Below are positions 51,134 to 59,918 of a DNA stretch of 64,000 nucleotides, piece after piece. Under the pieces are notes generated by a model. The model was not told the DNA's origin. It searched no databases and saw nothing but the letters and a program-made list of their open reading frames with translations. The number at the start of each line of letters is the position of its first letter. The first letter of the stretch is position 1. This DNA is from Parabacteroides distasonis. Lineage in GTDB: Bacteria > Bacteroidota > Bacteroidia > Bacteroidales > Tannerellaceae. The stretch lies in NCBI GenBank assembly GCA_021531385.1, contig JAFBIR010000007.1, positions 1-64,000 of the forward strand. The letters run 5' to 3'. The translations under genes were made by a program, and so were the position numbers.

Positions 51134-54124
51134 ATGAACAAAAAGTTATTTACACTGATGACGCTCGGTCTGCTCGCAGCAGGGTCGGCGTTCAATGGCG
51201 TGAATGCGCAAACTTATGAGGCGGCGAATAAGACTGCTCTCGATGGTACTAAGAAGTATTTCATAGGTACTAGAGGTGATCTGGTGGGGCGTGTTTATCT
51301 TGGTGGACAAGAGATTACCTTAACAAATGCTAGTTATGAAGGGGCAAAGGTAACAGGTCCTATTGCTTCTACAGCGATTGCAGAAAAAGTGAGTGAGCTC
51401 GGTGTGGGTGATGCTATTAAAAAGTATTTATGGACAATCACAAAGGGAACGAATGCCGACGGAACATTCTACTACACTTTCACGAATGAAGAGACAAAAG
51501 GAAAACTAGTGTTTGCTGATGACGGAACAAAGTTGACAGCAGAAGTTGCTGCGGGTCAAAGTTTGAAGTTGACTGGATTCTCATGGGGTGCTGTGAATGA
51601 TGATGGAACTTATAAGGCAAATGCTGGTGCAGGTAACGGTAAGATTACTGTGAAAGCAGATACAAAAAAGATAAAAATAGTTGGTGGAACGGCTGATACC
51701 GATGAAAATGGAGTAGACCTTGTCCTTTACGCCGTCGACAATGAGAACGCAAAGCCGGAAAACATGGGCGTATTCGCTTTGAGTTTCCCCTCTGTGGATC
51801 CGCAACCGGAGACAAATGTTTTCGATCAAAAGATGAAGGCATTTTATTTTAGAGATGATAATATTGCTCCAAAGGAAGGTACCTATTTGGCAACTTCTTG
51901 GCCTGCTGATGGAGAAATCAATAGTACAGGAGAGTTCAATGCTTCTACGTTCATTGCGGTGAGTCCGACGAAGAATTTCGGTATCAATGGTTTGAAGCAG
52001 TCTGATGGCGTTGGTTTTGATTTCGTTGAGGTTTCTGGAAAAAGCTTGTTGGATGAGACCGAAAAGGAGCAAATAAATGTCAACAATGCGATTTTCGATA
52101 TTTATTATGCCGATCCGATCAATAAGGAAGGTCAGTTCACTCTGCATTTGCGTGAAGTTTATGTAAAATTGGATGCAAGCAAGGATGCACATTCTAAGGT
52201 TACTGATGTGTATGTAGATGCCTTTACTTCAACAGGTGTGACTTATGTGACAACTTCTTCCAAGGCGACTGCCCAGAAGTTAACACTGAGCGAGTCTAAT
52301 AAAGTGAAGATTGCTGACATCTTGGATGAGGAAAATCCTGCTGTATTCAATATCAAGTTCATCAGCAACAAGAGCAATGTGAATGGTGCTAATAGCTCTG
52401 AGTATGGCAAGTTCTTGGGAATCCGTCAGAATGCGGGTGCTACTGCTTATGGGTTCTTCGCAGAGGCTGAAAGCTATGTAGACTTGAATGCCGCTCAGAA
52501 CCAGTGGGTAGTTGCTAACGTGAATGGAACGACCATCACTTTCGCTAACCGTGAGAAAGAAGATGCAGCCTTTAATGTGACCTTGTTCAAGACTGAAAAG
52601 GACGATGAGTTTGAGTTGGAGGGAGCAGCTGAAACTACATTCACATGGGGTTACATGAAGAGCTCTGCTGACGGGTACGTAGCTTCTACTCCTGCTAAGA
52701 CTTTCGATGCCGGTGATTTGAAGGTGAAATTGATTCCTGCCACTATCGATAAGGCTGCTGGTTTTGTGGATTACTCCAAGACAGAACTTTCTTATCCGGC
52801 AAAGATCAAGTTCACGGTTAAGAATAATACCTATGGTGTGATTAGCAATTATGTAACTACTGAGAATGGAACAGGTCTGACGGTTAAAGATAAGGCTGCC
52901 AGTGCACTTCAATGGACTATCGTAAAGAACGAGGCTGCTGCTGATTCGGTTAAGGGCGTTATGGAGTATGCTTACCAAAGAACGATTGGAAAAGAGGTAA
53001 AAGCAAAGAAAGCCACTGTAGAAGATAAGGCAATCACCACGTATAAGTTTATTACGGAGTATGATGGAGGTAAGTACTATTTGAACAACACTTTCGGATT
53101 GACGGCATATACTGGTGATGCAGATAACTTCGTGATCAGAAAAAATGTGAACGGAACATTGTCTATTGTTCCGGCTGATGATGCTGACTATTCGGAAGTG
53201 TTTAAAAATAATACAAAGGCACTTTCTTTGGAAGGAGTAACTGTAAAGGGTAACGCTGCTGTTGTGGCAAACTTGACAAATAATGAATTCTTGTTCCCAA
53301 CTATTGAGATCGCAGATGTCACTCCTTCTTTGGAGCCTGTGAGCCGTCATGCCTCTTTCGAGGGTGTGAATGGTGGTTTCTTGGCTGTAGGCGCAGGCAA
53401 TCAGGCGATTGTTGCTGCCGCTGTTGAGGAGGCCGCTAACTTGACCTTCTGGTTGGATACAGCTGATGTGGACTTGGCTACTCCGTCCTTCTTCATCTCT
53501 CAATCTCCTTCTGTTTTGAAGGCTGGTACCGCACGTAACTTCTTGTGGAACCCGGCTGACTCAGCATCGTATTTCAACGAGAAAACAGCAAGCTATGTAG
53601 ATGATCCGAAATATTACCATAATGGCAATGTGGAGAATCCGGTAAAGGCAATGTTCAAGCAGGCTACCTTGATCGATAAGAACACCTTGACGACTACTGT
53701 AAATGGTAAGAGCGTAAAGGTAACAGAAGACAATGGCTTGGAGAATTACAAGTTCCAGATTGTATTGGCAGATGAGGATGTTGAGGATGAGTATGTAATC
53801 CGTAGTGCAGCGGATTATTCATACTTGTCAAGTATCAACGGCAAGTTGGTTCTTAGTGTAGAATCTGAACCTTTGGTAGTTAAGCTCGGTGAGGGCGACG
53901 CTACGGCTAACGAGGCAATCGAGGCAACTGGTGTTCAGGTAATCGGTGGCCAGGGCGCTGTGACTGTACAGGGTGCTGCTGGTAAGGTAATTACGGTAGC
54001 GAACATCTTGGGTCAGACAATCGCTAACCAGGTAGCTGCTTCTGACAACGTAACGATCGCTGCTCCGGCAGGTATCGTAGTCGTTGCTGTTGAGGGCGAG
54101 GCTACGAAGGTAGTGGTTAAGTAA
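51134..54124 (+). CDS. Large secreted protein with C-terminal DUF6383-like domain
   Basis: A 996-residue exported protein with a signal peptide (cleaved near residue 25, VNAQ). The body is beta-rich, with many short repeating strand patterns and several segments of the type KYYLNNTFGLTAY. The last 75 residues (from about VQVIGGQGAVTV to TKVVVK) match what I know as DUF6383, a Parabacteroides-type domain. It resembles type IX secretion C-terminal domains in having ANILGQTI, a late GIVVVAV strand and a basic end. Surface display or secretion is therefore plausible. Its GC content is lower than that of nearby housekeeping genes. It stands alone after the repeat island. Confidence 0.82.
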   Translation: MNKKLFTLMTLGLLAAGSAFNGVNAQTYEAANKTALDGTKKYFIGTRGDLVGRVYLGGQEITLTNASYEGAKVTGPIASTAIAEKVSELGVGDAIKKYLWTITKGTNADGTFYYTFTNEETKGKLVFADDGTKLTAEVAAGQSLKLTGFSWGAVNDDGTYKANAGAGNGKITVKADTKKIKIVGGTADTDENGVDLVLYAVDNENAKPENMGVFALSFPSVDPQPETNVFDQKMKAFYFRDDNIAPKEGTYLATSWPADGEINSTGEFNASTFIAVSPTKNFGINGLKQSDGVGFDFVEVSGKSLLDETEKEQINVNNAIFDIYYADPINKEGQFTLHLREVYVKLDASKDAHSKVTDVYVDAFTSTGVTYVTTSSKATAQKLTLSESNKVKIADILDEENPAVFNIKFISNKSNVNGANSSEYGKFLGIRQNAGATAYGFFAEAESYVDLNAAQNQWVVANVNGTTITFANREKEDAAFNVTLFKTEKDDEFELEGAAETTFTWGYMKSSADGYVASTPAKTFDAGDLKVKLIPATIDKAAGFVDYSKTELSYPAKIKFTVKNNTYGVISNYVTTENGTGLTVKDKAASALQWTIVKNEAAADSVKGVMEYAYQRTIGKEVKAKKATVEDKAITTYKFITEYDGGKYYLNNTFGLTAYTGDADNFVIRKNVNGTLSIVPADDADYSEVFKNNTKALSLEGVTVKGNAAVVANLTNNEFLFPTIEIADVTPSLEPVSRHASFEGVNGGFLAVGAGNQAIVAAAVEEAANLTFWLDTADVDLATPSFFISQSPSVLKAGTARNFLWNPADSASYFNEKTASYVDDPKYYHNGNVENPVKAMFKQATLIDKNTLTTTVNGKSVKVTEDNGLENYKFQIVLADEDVEDEYVIRSAADYSYLSSINGKLVLSVESEPLVVKLGEGDATANEAIEATGVQVIGGQGAVTVQGAAGKVITVANILGQTIANQVAASDNVTIAAPAGIVVVAVEGEATKVVVK

Positions 54125-54149
54125 AAAGAACAAACGAATTTTATTCATA

Positions 54150-54285
54150 ATAAGTAATATCCCTGTGCGGCTCATCGAGCCAAGTAACCTGCGAAGGAGA
54201 ACAGGCAGGGTAATAGAAAATTAATAATAAAAAGTTCTTATTGCGGAGTAGCCTCGTGAGGGGCGAAAGGCAGTCACAAAAAAGG
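54150..54285 (+). ncRNA. Possible structured RNA between the DUF6383-type gene and fbp
   Basis: Three hairpins can be drawn: GGCTC-ATC-GAGCC near 54169, CCTG...CAGG near 54188-54206, and GCCTC-GTGA-GGGGC near 54250 with a GNRA-type loop. A strong terminator follows at 54286-54320. It could be a 3' UTR, a small RNA or a leader of fbp; no known family was recognised. Confidence 0.35.
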
Positions 54286-54320
54286 AGCCGTCAGGATGAA
54301 ACAAGCCTGACGGCTTTTTT
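54286..54320 (+). terminator. Intrinsic terminator upstream of fbp
   Basis: The 10-bp stem AGCCGTCAGG (54286-54295) with 54306-54315 is followed by TTTTT. Confidence 0.9.
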
Positions 54321-54356
54321 ATTTCCAATTTCAAGGGTAAGAATGGCGCATTTGTT

Positions 54357-54364
54357 TACCTTTG
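54357..54364 (+). promoter_or_regulatory. -7 element of fbp
   Basis: TACCTTTG lies 17 bases before the start codon at 54382, so the leader is very short. Confidence 0.65.
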
Positions 54365-54381
54365 TAGTATAAAAAGCGTAG

Positions 54382-56388
54382 ATGAACATGACAAAAGAGA
54401 TAATAGCTGAATCGGTAGTGAATGACCTGCGTTACTTGCAACTCCTGGCACGCAGTTTCCCGACCATCGCAGAGGCCAGTACGGAGATTATCAACTTAGA
54501 GGCGATCTTGAACCTGCCCAAGGGAACGGAGCATTTTTTGAGCGACCTGCATGGGGAGGATCAGGCCTTTAACCATGTGTTGCGCAATGCCTCAGGCGCA
54601 GTGAAGCGGAAGGTGAACGAGATCTTTAGCAACACGTTGCGGGAATCGGAGAAGAAGGAGCTGTGCACGTTGATCTATTATCCGGAGGATAAGTTGGAGC
54701 TGGTGAAGGCGACCGAGCGGGAAATAGACGATTGGTATCAGGTGACGTTGAACCAGTTGGTGCGTGTCTGTCGCAACGTCTCCTCTAAATATACCCGTTC
54801 GAAGGTGCGCAAGGCCTTGCCGAAAGAGTTCTCCTATATCATTCAGGAGCTGTTGCACGAGTCTTCGGTGGAGCCGAACAAATCCGCCTACGTGGATCAG
54901 ATCATCCGCACGATTATCTCCACCGGACGGGCGGACGATTTCATCATCGCTTTGGCGAACCTGATCCAGCGGCTGACCATCGACCTGCTGCACATCATTG
55001 GCGATATTTATGATCGGGGGCCGGGTGCACATCTGATCATGGATATCTTGTGTGACTACCATAACTTCGACATTCAATGGGGTAACCATGACCTGCTCTG
55101 GATGGGTGCCGCCGCGGGCAATCGGGCCAGCGTGGCCAATGTGATCCGTATGTGTCTCCGTTTCGGCAACTTAGCGACCTTGGAAGATGGCTATGGCATC
55201 AACCTTTTGCCGTTGGCCACCTTCGCGATGGACATCTATGGCGACGATCCCTGCTCGCTCTTCCTTCCGCAAACGAAATTTGCGGACAATGGCATGGATG
55301 AGAAGACCACCCGCCTCATCGCACAAATGCACAAGGCCATGACGATTATCCAATTCAAATTGGAGGGGGAGATCATTCGCCGTCGGCCCGAGTTTGACAT
55401 GGCTGATCGCTTGTTGCTTGACCAGTTGGATCTGCAACAGGGCACGGTGACGATCGACGGCAAGGCCTATCCCTTGACCGATACCCATTTCCCCACGATT
55501 GATCCGAACGATCCCTATCGATTGACGGCGGGCGAGTTGGATCTGATGGAGAAGATCGGCCACTCCTTTGAGAGCAGCGAGAAGCTGAAGAAACACATGC
55601 GTTGCTTCTTCCGCCACGGCAGCATGTATCAGGTATGCAACTCCAACCTGCTGTTTCACGCCTCCATCCCGATGAATGCCGACGGCACCTTCAAACAGGT
55701 GCGCATTTTAGGCAAGGAGTATGCCGGTAAGGCGTTGTTGGACAAGGTGGATCAGTTGGTGCGCGAGGCCTATTTCAAGACGGGTGAGCCGGAGGAGTTG
55801 GCGTTTGCGTGCGATTACCTCTGGTATCTCTGGTGCGGCCCGGACTCTCCGCTGTTCGATAAGAGCAAGATGGCTACCTTCGAGCGTGCCTTCATTGCCG
55901 ACGCGGAGACGCACAAGGAGGAGAAGGGGGCCTACTACACGTTGCGGACGCAAGAGGAGATCTGCGACCGAATCTTGGATGAGTTTGGCGTGGAGGGAAC
56001 CCATCGCCATATCATCAACGGCCATGTGCCGGTGCGCTCCGTGAAGGGTGAGAATCCCATCAAGGCCAATGGAAAGATGTTGGTGATCGACGGTGGCTTC
56101 TCTCGTCCCTACCATTCGAAGACGGGTATCGCCGGCTATACCTTGGTCTATCATTCCCGTGGTTTCCAATTGGTGCAGCACGAGCCCTTTGAGTCGAGAG
56201 CGAAAGCGATCGAGGAGGGGTTGGACATCAAATCGACCACGATCGTGGTGGAGTTAAGTTCGCATCGTCAGATGGTGAAAGATACCGACAAAGGGGCGGA
56301 GCTGCAGAGCCAGATCCAGGATTTAGAGAAGTTGCTCTATGCCTATCGCAATGGCTTGATCAAAGAAAAAGAAAGGTTTGAGCCGTAG
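54382..56388 (+). CDS. fbp: Fructose-1,6-bisphosphatase, class 3
   Basis: A 668-residue gluconeogenic phosphatase of the Bacillus YydE/class 3 type, unrelated to E. coli Fbp. It is a calcineurin-like metallophosphatase: FLSDLHGE near residue 52, GDIYDRGP near 213, WGNHDLLW near 233 and later NGHVPV. The length equals that of the family (about 640-670). It converts fructose 1,6-bisphosphate to fructose 6-phosphate. It is a single gene with a promoter and terminator of its own; the terminator stem begins inside the last codons. Confidence 0.95.
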   Translation: MNMTKEIIAESVVNDLRYLQLLARSFPTIAEASTEIINLEAILNLPKGTEHFLSDLHGEDQAFNHVLRNASGAVKRKVNEIFSNTLRESEKKELCTLIYYPEDKLELVKATEREIDDWYQVTLNQLVRVCRNVSSKYTRSKVRKALPKEFSYIIQELLHESSVEPNKSAYVDQIIRTIISTGRADDFIIALANLIQRLTIDLLHIIGDIYDRGPGAHLIMDILCDYHNFDIQWGNHDLLWMGAAAGNRASVANVIRMCLRFGNLATLEDGYGINLLPLATFAMDIYGDDPCSLFLPQTKFADNGMDEKTTRLIAQMHKAMTIIQFKLEGEIIRRRPEFDMADRLLLDQLDLQQGTVTIDGKAYPLTDTHFPTIDPNDPYRLTAGELDLMEKIGHSFESSEKLKKHMRCFFRHGSMYQVCNSNLLFHASIPMNADGTFKQVRILGKEYAGKALLDKVDQLVREAYFKTGEPEELAFACDYLWYLWCGPDSPLFDKSKMATFERAFIADAETHKEEKGAYYTLRTQEEICDRILDEFGVEGTHRHIINGHVPVRSVKGENPIKANGKMLVIDGGFSRPYHSKTGIAGYTLVYHSRGFQLVQHEPFESRAKAIEEGLDIKSTTIVVELSSHRQMVKDTDKGAELQSQIQDLEKLLYAYRNGLIKEKERFEP

Positions 56389-56403
56389 CTCAAACCTTTC
56401 TCC
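56371..56403 (+). terminator. Terminator of fbp overlapping the stop codon
   Basis: A 13-bp perfect stem (56371-56383 with 56388-56400) has loop CGTA and is followed by a T-rich tail. The left arm is the last four codons and the stop codon TAG lies at 56386-56388 in the loop and right arm. Confidence 0.85.
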
Positions 56404-56414
56404 TTTAGCTTGTG

Positions 56415-56488
56415 TGACCCGGGTGGGACTCAAACCCACGACCTTCAGAACCGGAATCTGACGCTCTATTCAACTAAGCTACCAGGCC
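56415..56488 (-). tRNA. tRNA-Arg (CCG)
   Basis: A 74-nt tRNA on the minus strand. The seven-bp acceptor stem GGCCTGG/CCGGGTC contains G-T pairs. The anticodon stem TCAGA/TCTGA holds loop TTCCGGT with anticodon CCG. The T-arm is GTGGG-TTTGAGT-CCCAC. CCA is not encoded. Confidence 0.94.
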
Positions 56489-56595
56489 AAATGCGGGGCA
56501 AAAGTAAGCATAATCTGTTAGTTTCGCAACCCCTCAGGCGTTTTATTTTTGTCTGATGGGCTTCGAAGGGCAAAGTGACTGAAAAACAGGACAGC

Positions 56596-56654
56596 TTACA
56601 TTTTTACGTCCTTAAAAGTGTACAATTTTACATTTTTACGTCCTTAAAAATGTA
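56596..56654. repeat. 27-bp direct repeat, two copies
   Basis: Copies at 56596-56622 and 56628-56654 differ by one base and are 32 bases apart. Each contains TACATTTTTACGTCC and ends in a partly self-complementary TGTA. The second copy enters the last codons of the ATPase gene that ends at 56644. Confidence 0.88.
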
Positions 56655-57933
56655 TTTGATTGCCTTTTAAAATAGGGGCTAACTGCCAAACTTGAATGTG
56701 CCTGATACCGTTTTGAGAAGCTAAAGGTAGATCATCTAACGAGACGATGTATTTCTCATAGTTATCGTCAATCAGTTTAAGTGGAGCATACTCTCGTTGG
56801 ATGGTCGCTTCATCAGCCAAGACATAGGTTGCTTGGAGGTAGATGCGTCGATCATTTTTGATGGCTACGAAATCCACCTCCTTTTCCTTGATCGTGCCGA
56901 CATAGACATCGAAACCTTGTCGGAGTAACTCCAAATAGACCAGATTCTCTACTTGATAGCCAATGCCATATCCCATCCCGGCAAATAGAAAATTCTTGAA
57001 AGCCAAATCATTGGCGTAGAACTTGCAGACTCCTGCCAATGTCTCTTTTCCTTTGATGTTGTATCTCAGCGCTCGATGAATCAAGAAAGTGGATTCAATG
57101 TAGTCGATGTAGGCCGAGACTGTGTCATAGCTGCTCTTGCGCCCTTTGCTCTTGATGTAATTGGCGATATTAGAAACAGATAATAGGTTGGCAGCGTTGT
57201 TGGTTACATAAGCAAACAGATCTTCCAGCAGACGAACATCCTTGATGGCATACCTGCGTATCACATCCTTCAGCAACACCGTATCTTTCAATGCCGACAT
57301 ATAATTGCGTTTAATTTCGGTGTCCGTAAAGTTCAAGAGTTCCGGATAACCGCCATCCTGCATATATGCCAAATAGCTGGATTTGCTGTTCGGCATTTCT
57401 TTGATACAGATATATTCTTCATAGGAAAGTGGGAATATACGAAATTCCACATAACGACCGGATAAAAGCGTGGAGAGCTCACTGGAGAACATCTGTGAGT
57501 TGGATCCTGTGATAAACAGCTCGCAATCCAACGTGTAATCTTGTGCGAATGAATTGACGCTTTTTTCCCATCCTTGTATATCCTGTATCTCATCAATGAA
57601 CAGATAAAACTTTCCCTGGGGTTTTAATTCAGACAGATACAAACGAATTAAAGCATTCAGATCTTCATAGGTTTTCAGATCATCAAAGACGGCAAACTCT
57701 TTATTGATAAACAGGATATTCGAGTCGTTGACACCTTGCTCGATCAGCTTCGTAGCGATTTGTCGCAATATATAGCTCTTGCCGGTACGCCTTTGACCGG
57801 TCAGTACCTTTACTAATCTATTTCCGAGATAACGGATGATTCTGTCGGTGTACAATGGGCGCACGTATCCACAGGTGATCCGATTCCCATTCCACAAATT
57901 ATAGGGCCGAAGTTGCTCGATCTTGTCATTCAT
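56644..57933 (-). CDS. AAA-type ATPase with DUF4143 domain
   Basis: A 429-residue P-loop ATPase of the AAA_14-DUF4143 family common in Bacteroidetes and archaea. Walker A is GQRRTGKS at residues 46-53. Walker B is FYLFIDEIQDI near 109-118. A conserved sensor segment is ELFITGSNSQMFS. The C-terminal DUF4143 domain (about 200-400) has the restriction-nuclease-like segment VYVGTIKEKEVDFVAIKND. Function is unproven; these proteins are often found near toxin-antitoxin or defence genes and in many paralogous copies. Its promoter overlaps a 40-bp repeat pair (57974-58051). Confidence 0.9.
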   Translation of the reverse strand: MNDKIEQLRPYNLWNGNRITCGYVRPLYTDRIIRYLGNRLVKVLTGQRRTGKSYILRQIATKLIEQGVNDSNILFINKEFAVFDDLKTYEDLNALIRLYLSELKPQGKFYLFIDEIQDIQGWEKSVNSFAQDYTLDCELFITGSNSQMFSSELSTLLSGRYVEFRIFPLSYEEYICIKEMPNSKSSYLAYMQDGGYPELLNFTDTEIKRNYMSALKDTVLLKDVIRRYAIKDVRLLEDLFAYVTNNAANLLSVSNIANYIKSKGRKSSYDTVSAYIDYIESTFLIHRALRYNIKGKETLAGVCKFYANDLAFKNFLFAGMGYGIGYQVENLVYLELLRQGFDVYVGTIKEKEVDFVAIKNDRRIYLQATYVLADEATIQREYAPLKLIDDNYEKYIVSLDDLPLASQNGIRHIQVWQLAPILKGNQIHF

Positions 57934-57963
57934 ATTACCGCCTGATTAAACCTATTTCGGCAT

Positions 57964-57971
57964 CAAAGGTA
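57964..57971 (-). promoter_or_regulatory. -7 element of the AAA ATPase gene
   Basis: TACCTTTG on the minus strand, 31 bases before the start. The repeat at 57974-58013 covers the -33 region. Confidence 0.6.
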
Positions 57972-57973
57972 GA

Positions 57974-58051
57974 GAAAAGTTTCGAGTACAGTCGAAACTA
58001 TTGGCAGAAATAAGAAAAGTTTCGAGTGTAGTCGAAACTATTGGCAGAGAC
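57974..58051. repeat. 40-bp direct repeat with internal palindrome, operator-like
   Basis: Copies start at 57974 and 58014. Each has AGTTTCGA and TCGAAACT as an 8-bp inverted repeat followed by ATTGGCAGA. They lie between the divergent ATPase and asnA genes. Confidence 0.85.
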
Positions 58052-58067
58052 TGTAAGGTGTTTCTGC

Positions 58068-58160
58068 TATCTTTGCAGATAACAATAGCACAAGACGGCT
58101 GCATTTCAGCAAAAATGTAAGCCGGTTTGCTGATTTTGCAAGCAATTTGCGCTATCTTTG
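58068..58160 (+). promoter_or_regulatory. Two -7 elements upstream of asnA
   Basis: TATCTTTG occurs at 58068-58075 and again at 58153-58160. The second has a -33 TTTG at 58126-58129 (23-base spacing) and lies 40 bases before the asnA start. Confidence 0.6.
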
Positions 58161-58200
58161 CCTCGTAATTGAATAAAAGTAAACACAAAGCAATTCGAAT

Positions 58201-59238
58201 ATGAGCTATTTGATTAAACCTGCAGGATATAAGGCCTTACTCAACTTGCCTCAAACAGAGATGGGTATCAAGAAGATCAAGGACTTTTTCCAACAGAACC
58301 TCTCTTCTGAGCTGCGATTGAGACGTGTGACTGCCCCGCTTTTCGTGCTCAAAGGAATGGGTATTAATGATGACTTGAACGGTACGGAACGGGCTGTTAC
58401 CTTCCCGATCAAGGATTTAGGCGATGCGAAAGCGGAGATCGTACACTCGTTGGCGAAGTGGAAACGGTTGACGTTGGCTGATTATCAGATTGAGGAGGGC
58501 TACGGTATCTATACCGATATGAACGCGATCCGCTCGGATGAGGAGTTGGGTAACCTTCACTCACTGTATGTGGATCAGTGGGACTGGGAGTTGGTCATGA
58601 GCCAGGAGCAACGCAATGTGGCCTTCTTGAAGGAGATCGTTCGACGGATCTACGCGGCGATGGTACGCACGGAATACTTAGTCTATGAGATGTTTCCACA
58701 GATCAAACCGGTGCTTCCCAAGGAGATACACTTCATCCATTCGGAGGAGTTGCGCCTGAAATACCCGACCTTCACAGCCAAGGAGCGTGAGGATGCGATC
58801 GCAAAGGAGTATGGGGCGGTCTTTATCATCGGTATCGGTGCGCCGTTAGGCGATGGGAAAAAGCACGATGGGCGTGCGCCGGACTATGACGATTGGTCCA
58901 CAGTGGCTGAGAATGGGCAGGTAGGGCTGAATGGTGATCTCTTGGTGTGGGATGCGGTGTTGAATCGCTCGTTGGAGTTGTCTTCCATGGGCATCCGTGT
59001 GGACCGGGAGGCGTTGTTGCGTCAGCTGACCGCTTGCCAGGCGGAGGATCGCAAACAGCTCTATTTCCACCAGCGGTTGCTGAATGGCGAGTTGCCGCAG
59101 AGCATCGGTGGCGGTATCGGACAGAGTCGCCTCTGTATGTTCTATTTGCGCAAAGGGCATATTGGCGAGATCCAATCCAGTATTTGGCCGGAGGAGATGC
59201 GTAGGGAGGCTCGTGCCGCAGGAATGTATCTGATTTAA
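58201..59238 (+). CDS. asnA: Aspartate-ammonia ligase (ammonia-dependent asparagine synthetase)
   Basis: A 345-residue enzyme that makes asparagine from aspartate, ammonia and ATP. It is related to class II aminoacyl-tRNA synthetases. Typical segments are LRLRRVTAPLFV near residue 38, YGIYTDMNAIR, VDQWDWELV, and the C-terminal GGGIGQSRLCM ATP-binding motif. Length is slightly above that of E. coli AsnA (330), as usual for Bacteroidetes. It precedes ung with a 17-base gap, so the two are probably co-transcribed. Confidence 0.97.
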   Translation: MSYLIKPAGYKALLNLPQTEMGIKKIKDFFQQNLSSELRLRRVTAPLFVLKGMGINDDLNGTERAVTFPIKDLGDAKAEIVHSLAKWKRLTLADYQIEEGYGIYTDMNAIRSDEELGNLHSLYVDQWDWELVMSQEQRNVAFLKEIVRRIYAAMVRTEYLVYEMFPQIKPVLPKEIHFIHSEELRLKYPTFTAKEREDAIAKEYGAVFIIGIGAPLGDGKKHDGRAPDYDDWSTVAENGQVGLNGDLLVWDAVLNRSLELSSMGIRVDREALLRQLTACQAEDRKQLYFHQRLLNGELPQSIGGGIGQSRLCMFYLRKGHIGEIQSSIWPEEMRREARAAGMYLI

Positions 59239-59255
59239 TAAGAATGAGATAGATA

Positions 59256-59918
59256 ATGGATGTAAAGATTGAGGAGAGCTGGAAGAGGCGTTTGGCAGCG
59301 GAGTTTGAGAAGGATTATTTCAAGCAGTTGACGGATTACGTCAGGGAGGAATATCGCCGGGGTGCGGTCTATCCACCGGGCCCTTATCTGTTCAATGCCT
59401 TCGCCCATTGCCCTTTCGAACAGGTGAAAGTGGTGATCTTAGGGCAAGATCCCTATCACGAACCGGGGCAGGCGCATGGCCTTTGCTTCTCGGTGCAGGA
59501 TGGGGTACCCTTCCCGCCTTCCTTGGTCAACATCTTCAAGGAGATCCAATCCGATTTAGGACGGCCTGTCCCTACGACAGGCAACCTGACCCGTTGGGCC
59601 GATCAAGGGGTGCTGCTGTTGAATGCCACTTTAACGGTACGGGCGCACCAGGCGGGCTCGCATCAGAACCGAGGCTGGGAAACCTTTACCGATGCGGTGA
59701 TCCATCGGTTGGCGCAGGAGCGCAATCACATTGTCTATATGTTGTGGGGATCGTATGCCCAGAAGAAGGGTGCCTTTATCGACAGCACGAAGAACCTGGT
59801 GCTCAAGTCGGCCCATCCCTCACCACTTTCCGCCTATCGGGGTTTCTTCGGCAATAAACATTTCAGCCAAGCCAATGATTATTTGGTGGCTACGGGACAG
59901 ACACCGATCGAGTGGTGA
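59256..59918 (+). CDS. ung: Uracil-DNA glycosylase, family 1
   Basis: A 220-residue DNA repair enzyme that removes uracil from DNA. The catalytic water-activating loop GQDPYH is present with Asp65. The uracil-binding GLCFSV segment, the VLLLNATLTVR strand and the DNA-minor-groove loop SAHPSPLSAYRGFFG (with catalytic His) are all complete. The length matches E. coli Ung (229). It follows asnA closely and ends one base before the convergent DUF4834 gene. Confidence 0.97.
   Translation: MDVKIEESWKRRLAAEFEKDYFKQLTDYVREEYRRGAVYPPGPYLFNAFAHCPFEQVKVVILGQDPYHEPGQAHGLCFSVQDGVPFPPSLVNIFKEIQSDLGRPVPTTGNLTRWADQGVLLLNATLTVRAHQAGSHQNRGWETFTDAVIHRLAQERNHIVYMLWGSYAQKKGAFIDSTKNLVLKSAHPSPLSAYRGFFGNKHFSQANDYLVATGQTPIEW

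Noticed and set aside
52280-53503. Minus-strand open frame of 407 codons inside the DUF6383-type gene
   Set aside because: The plus strand encodes a protein with signal peptide and C-terminal domain. The opposite frame is Cys/Ser/Ile-rich with no domain.
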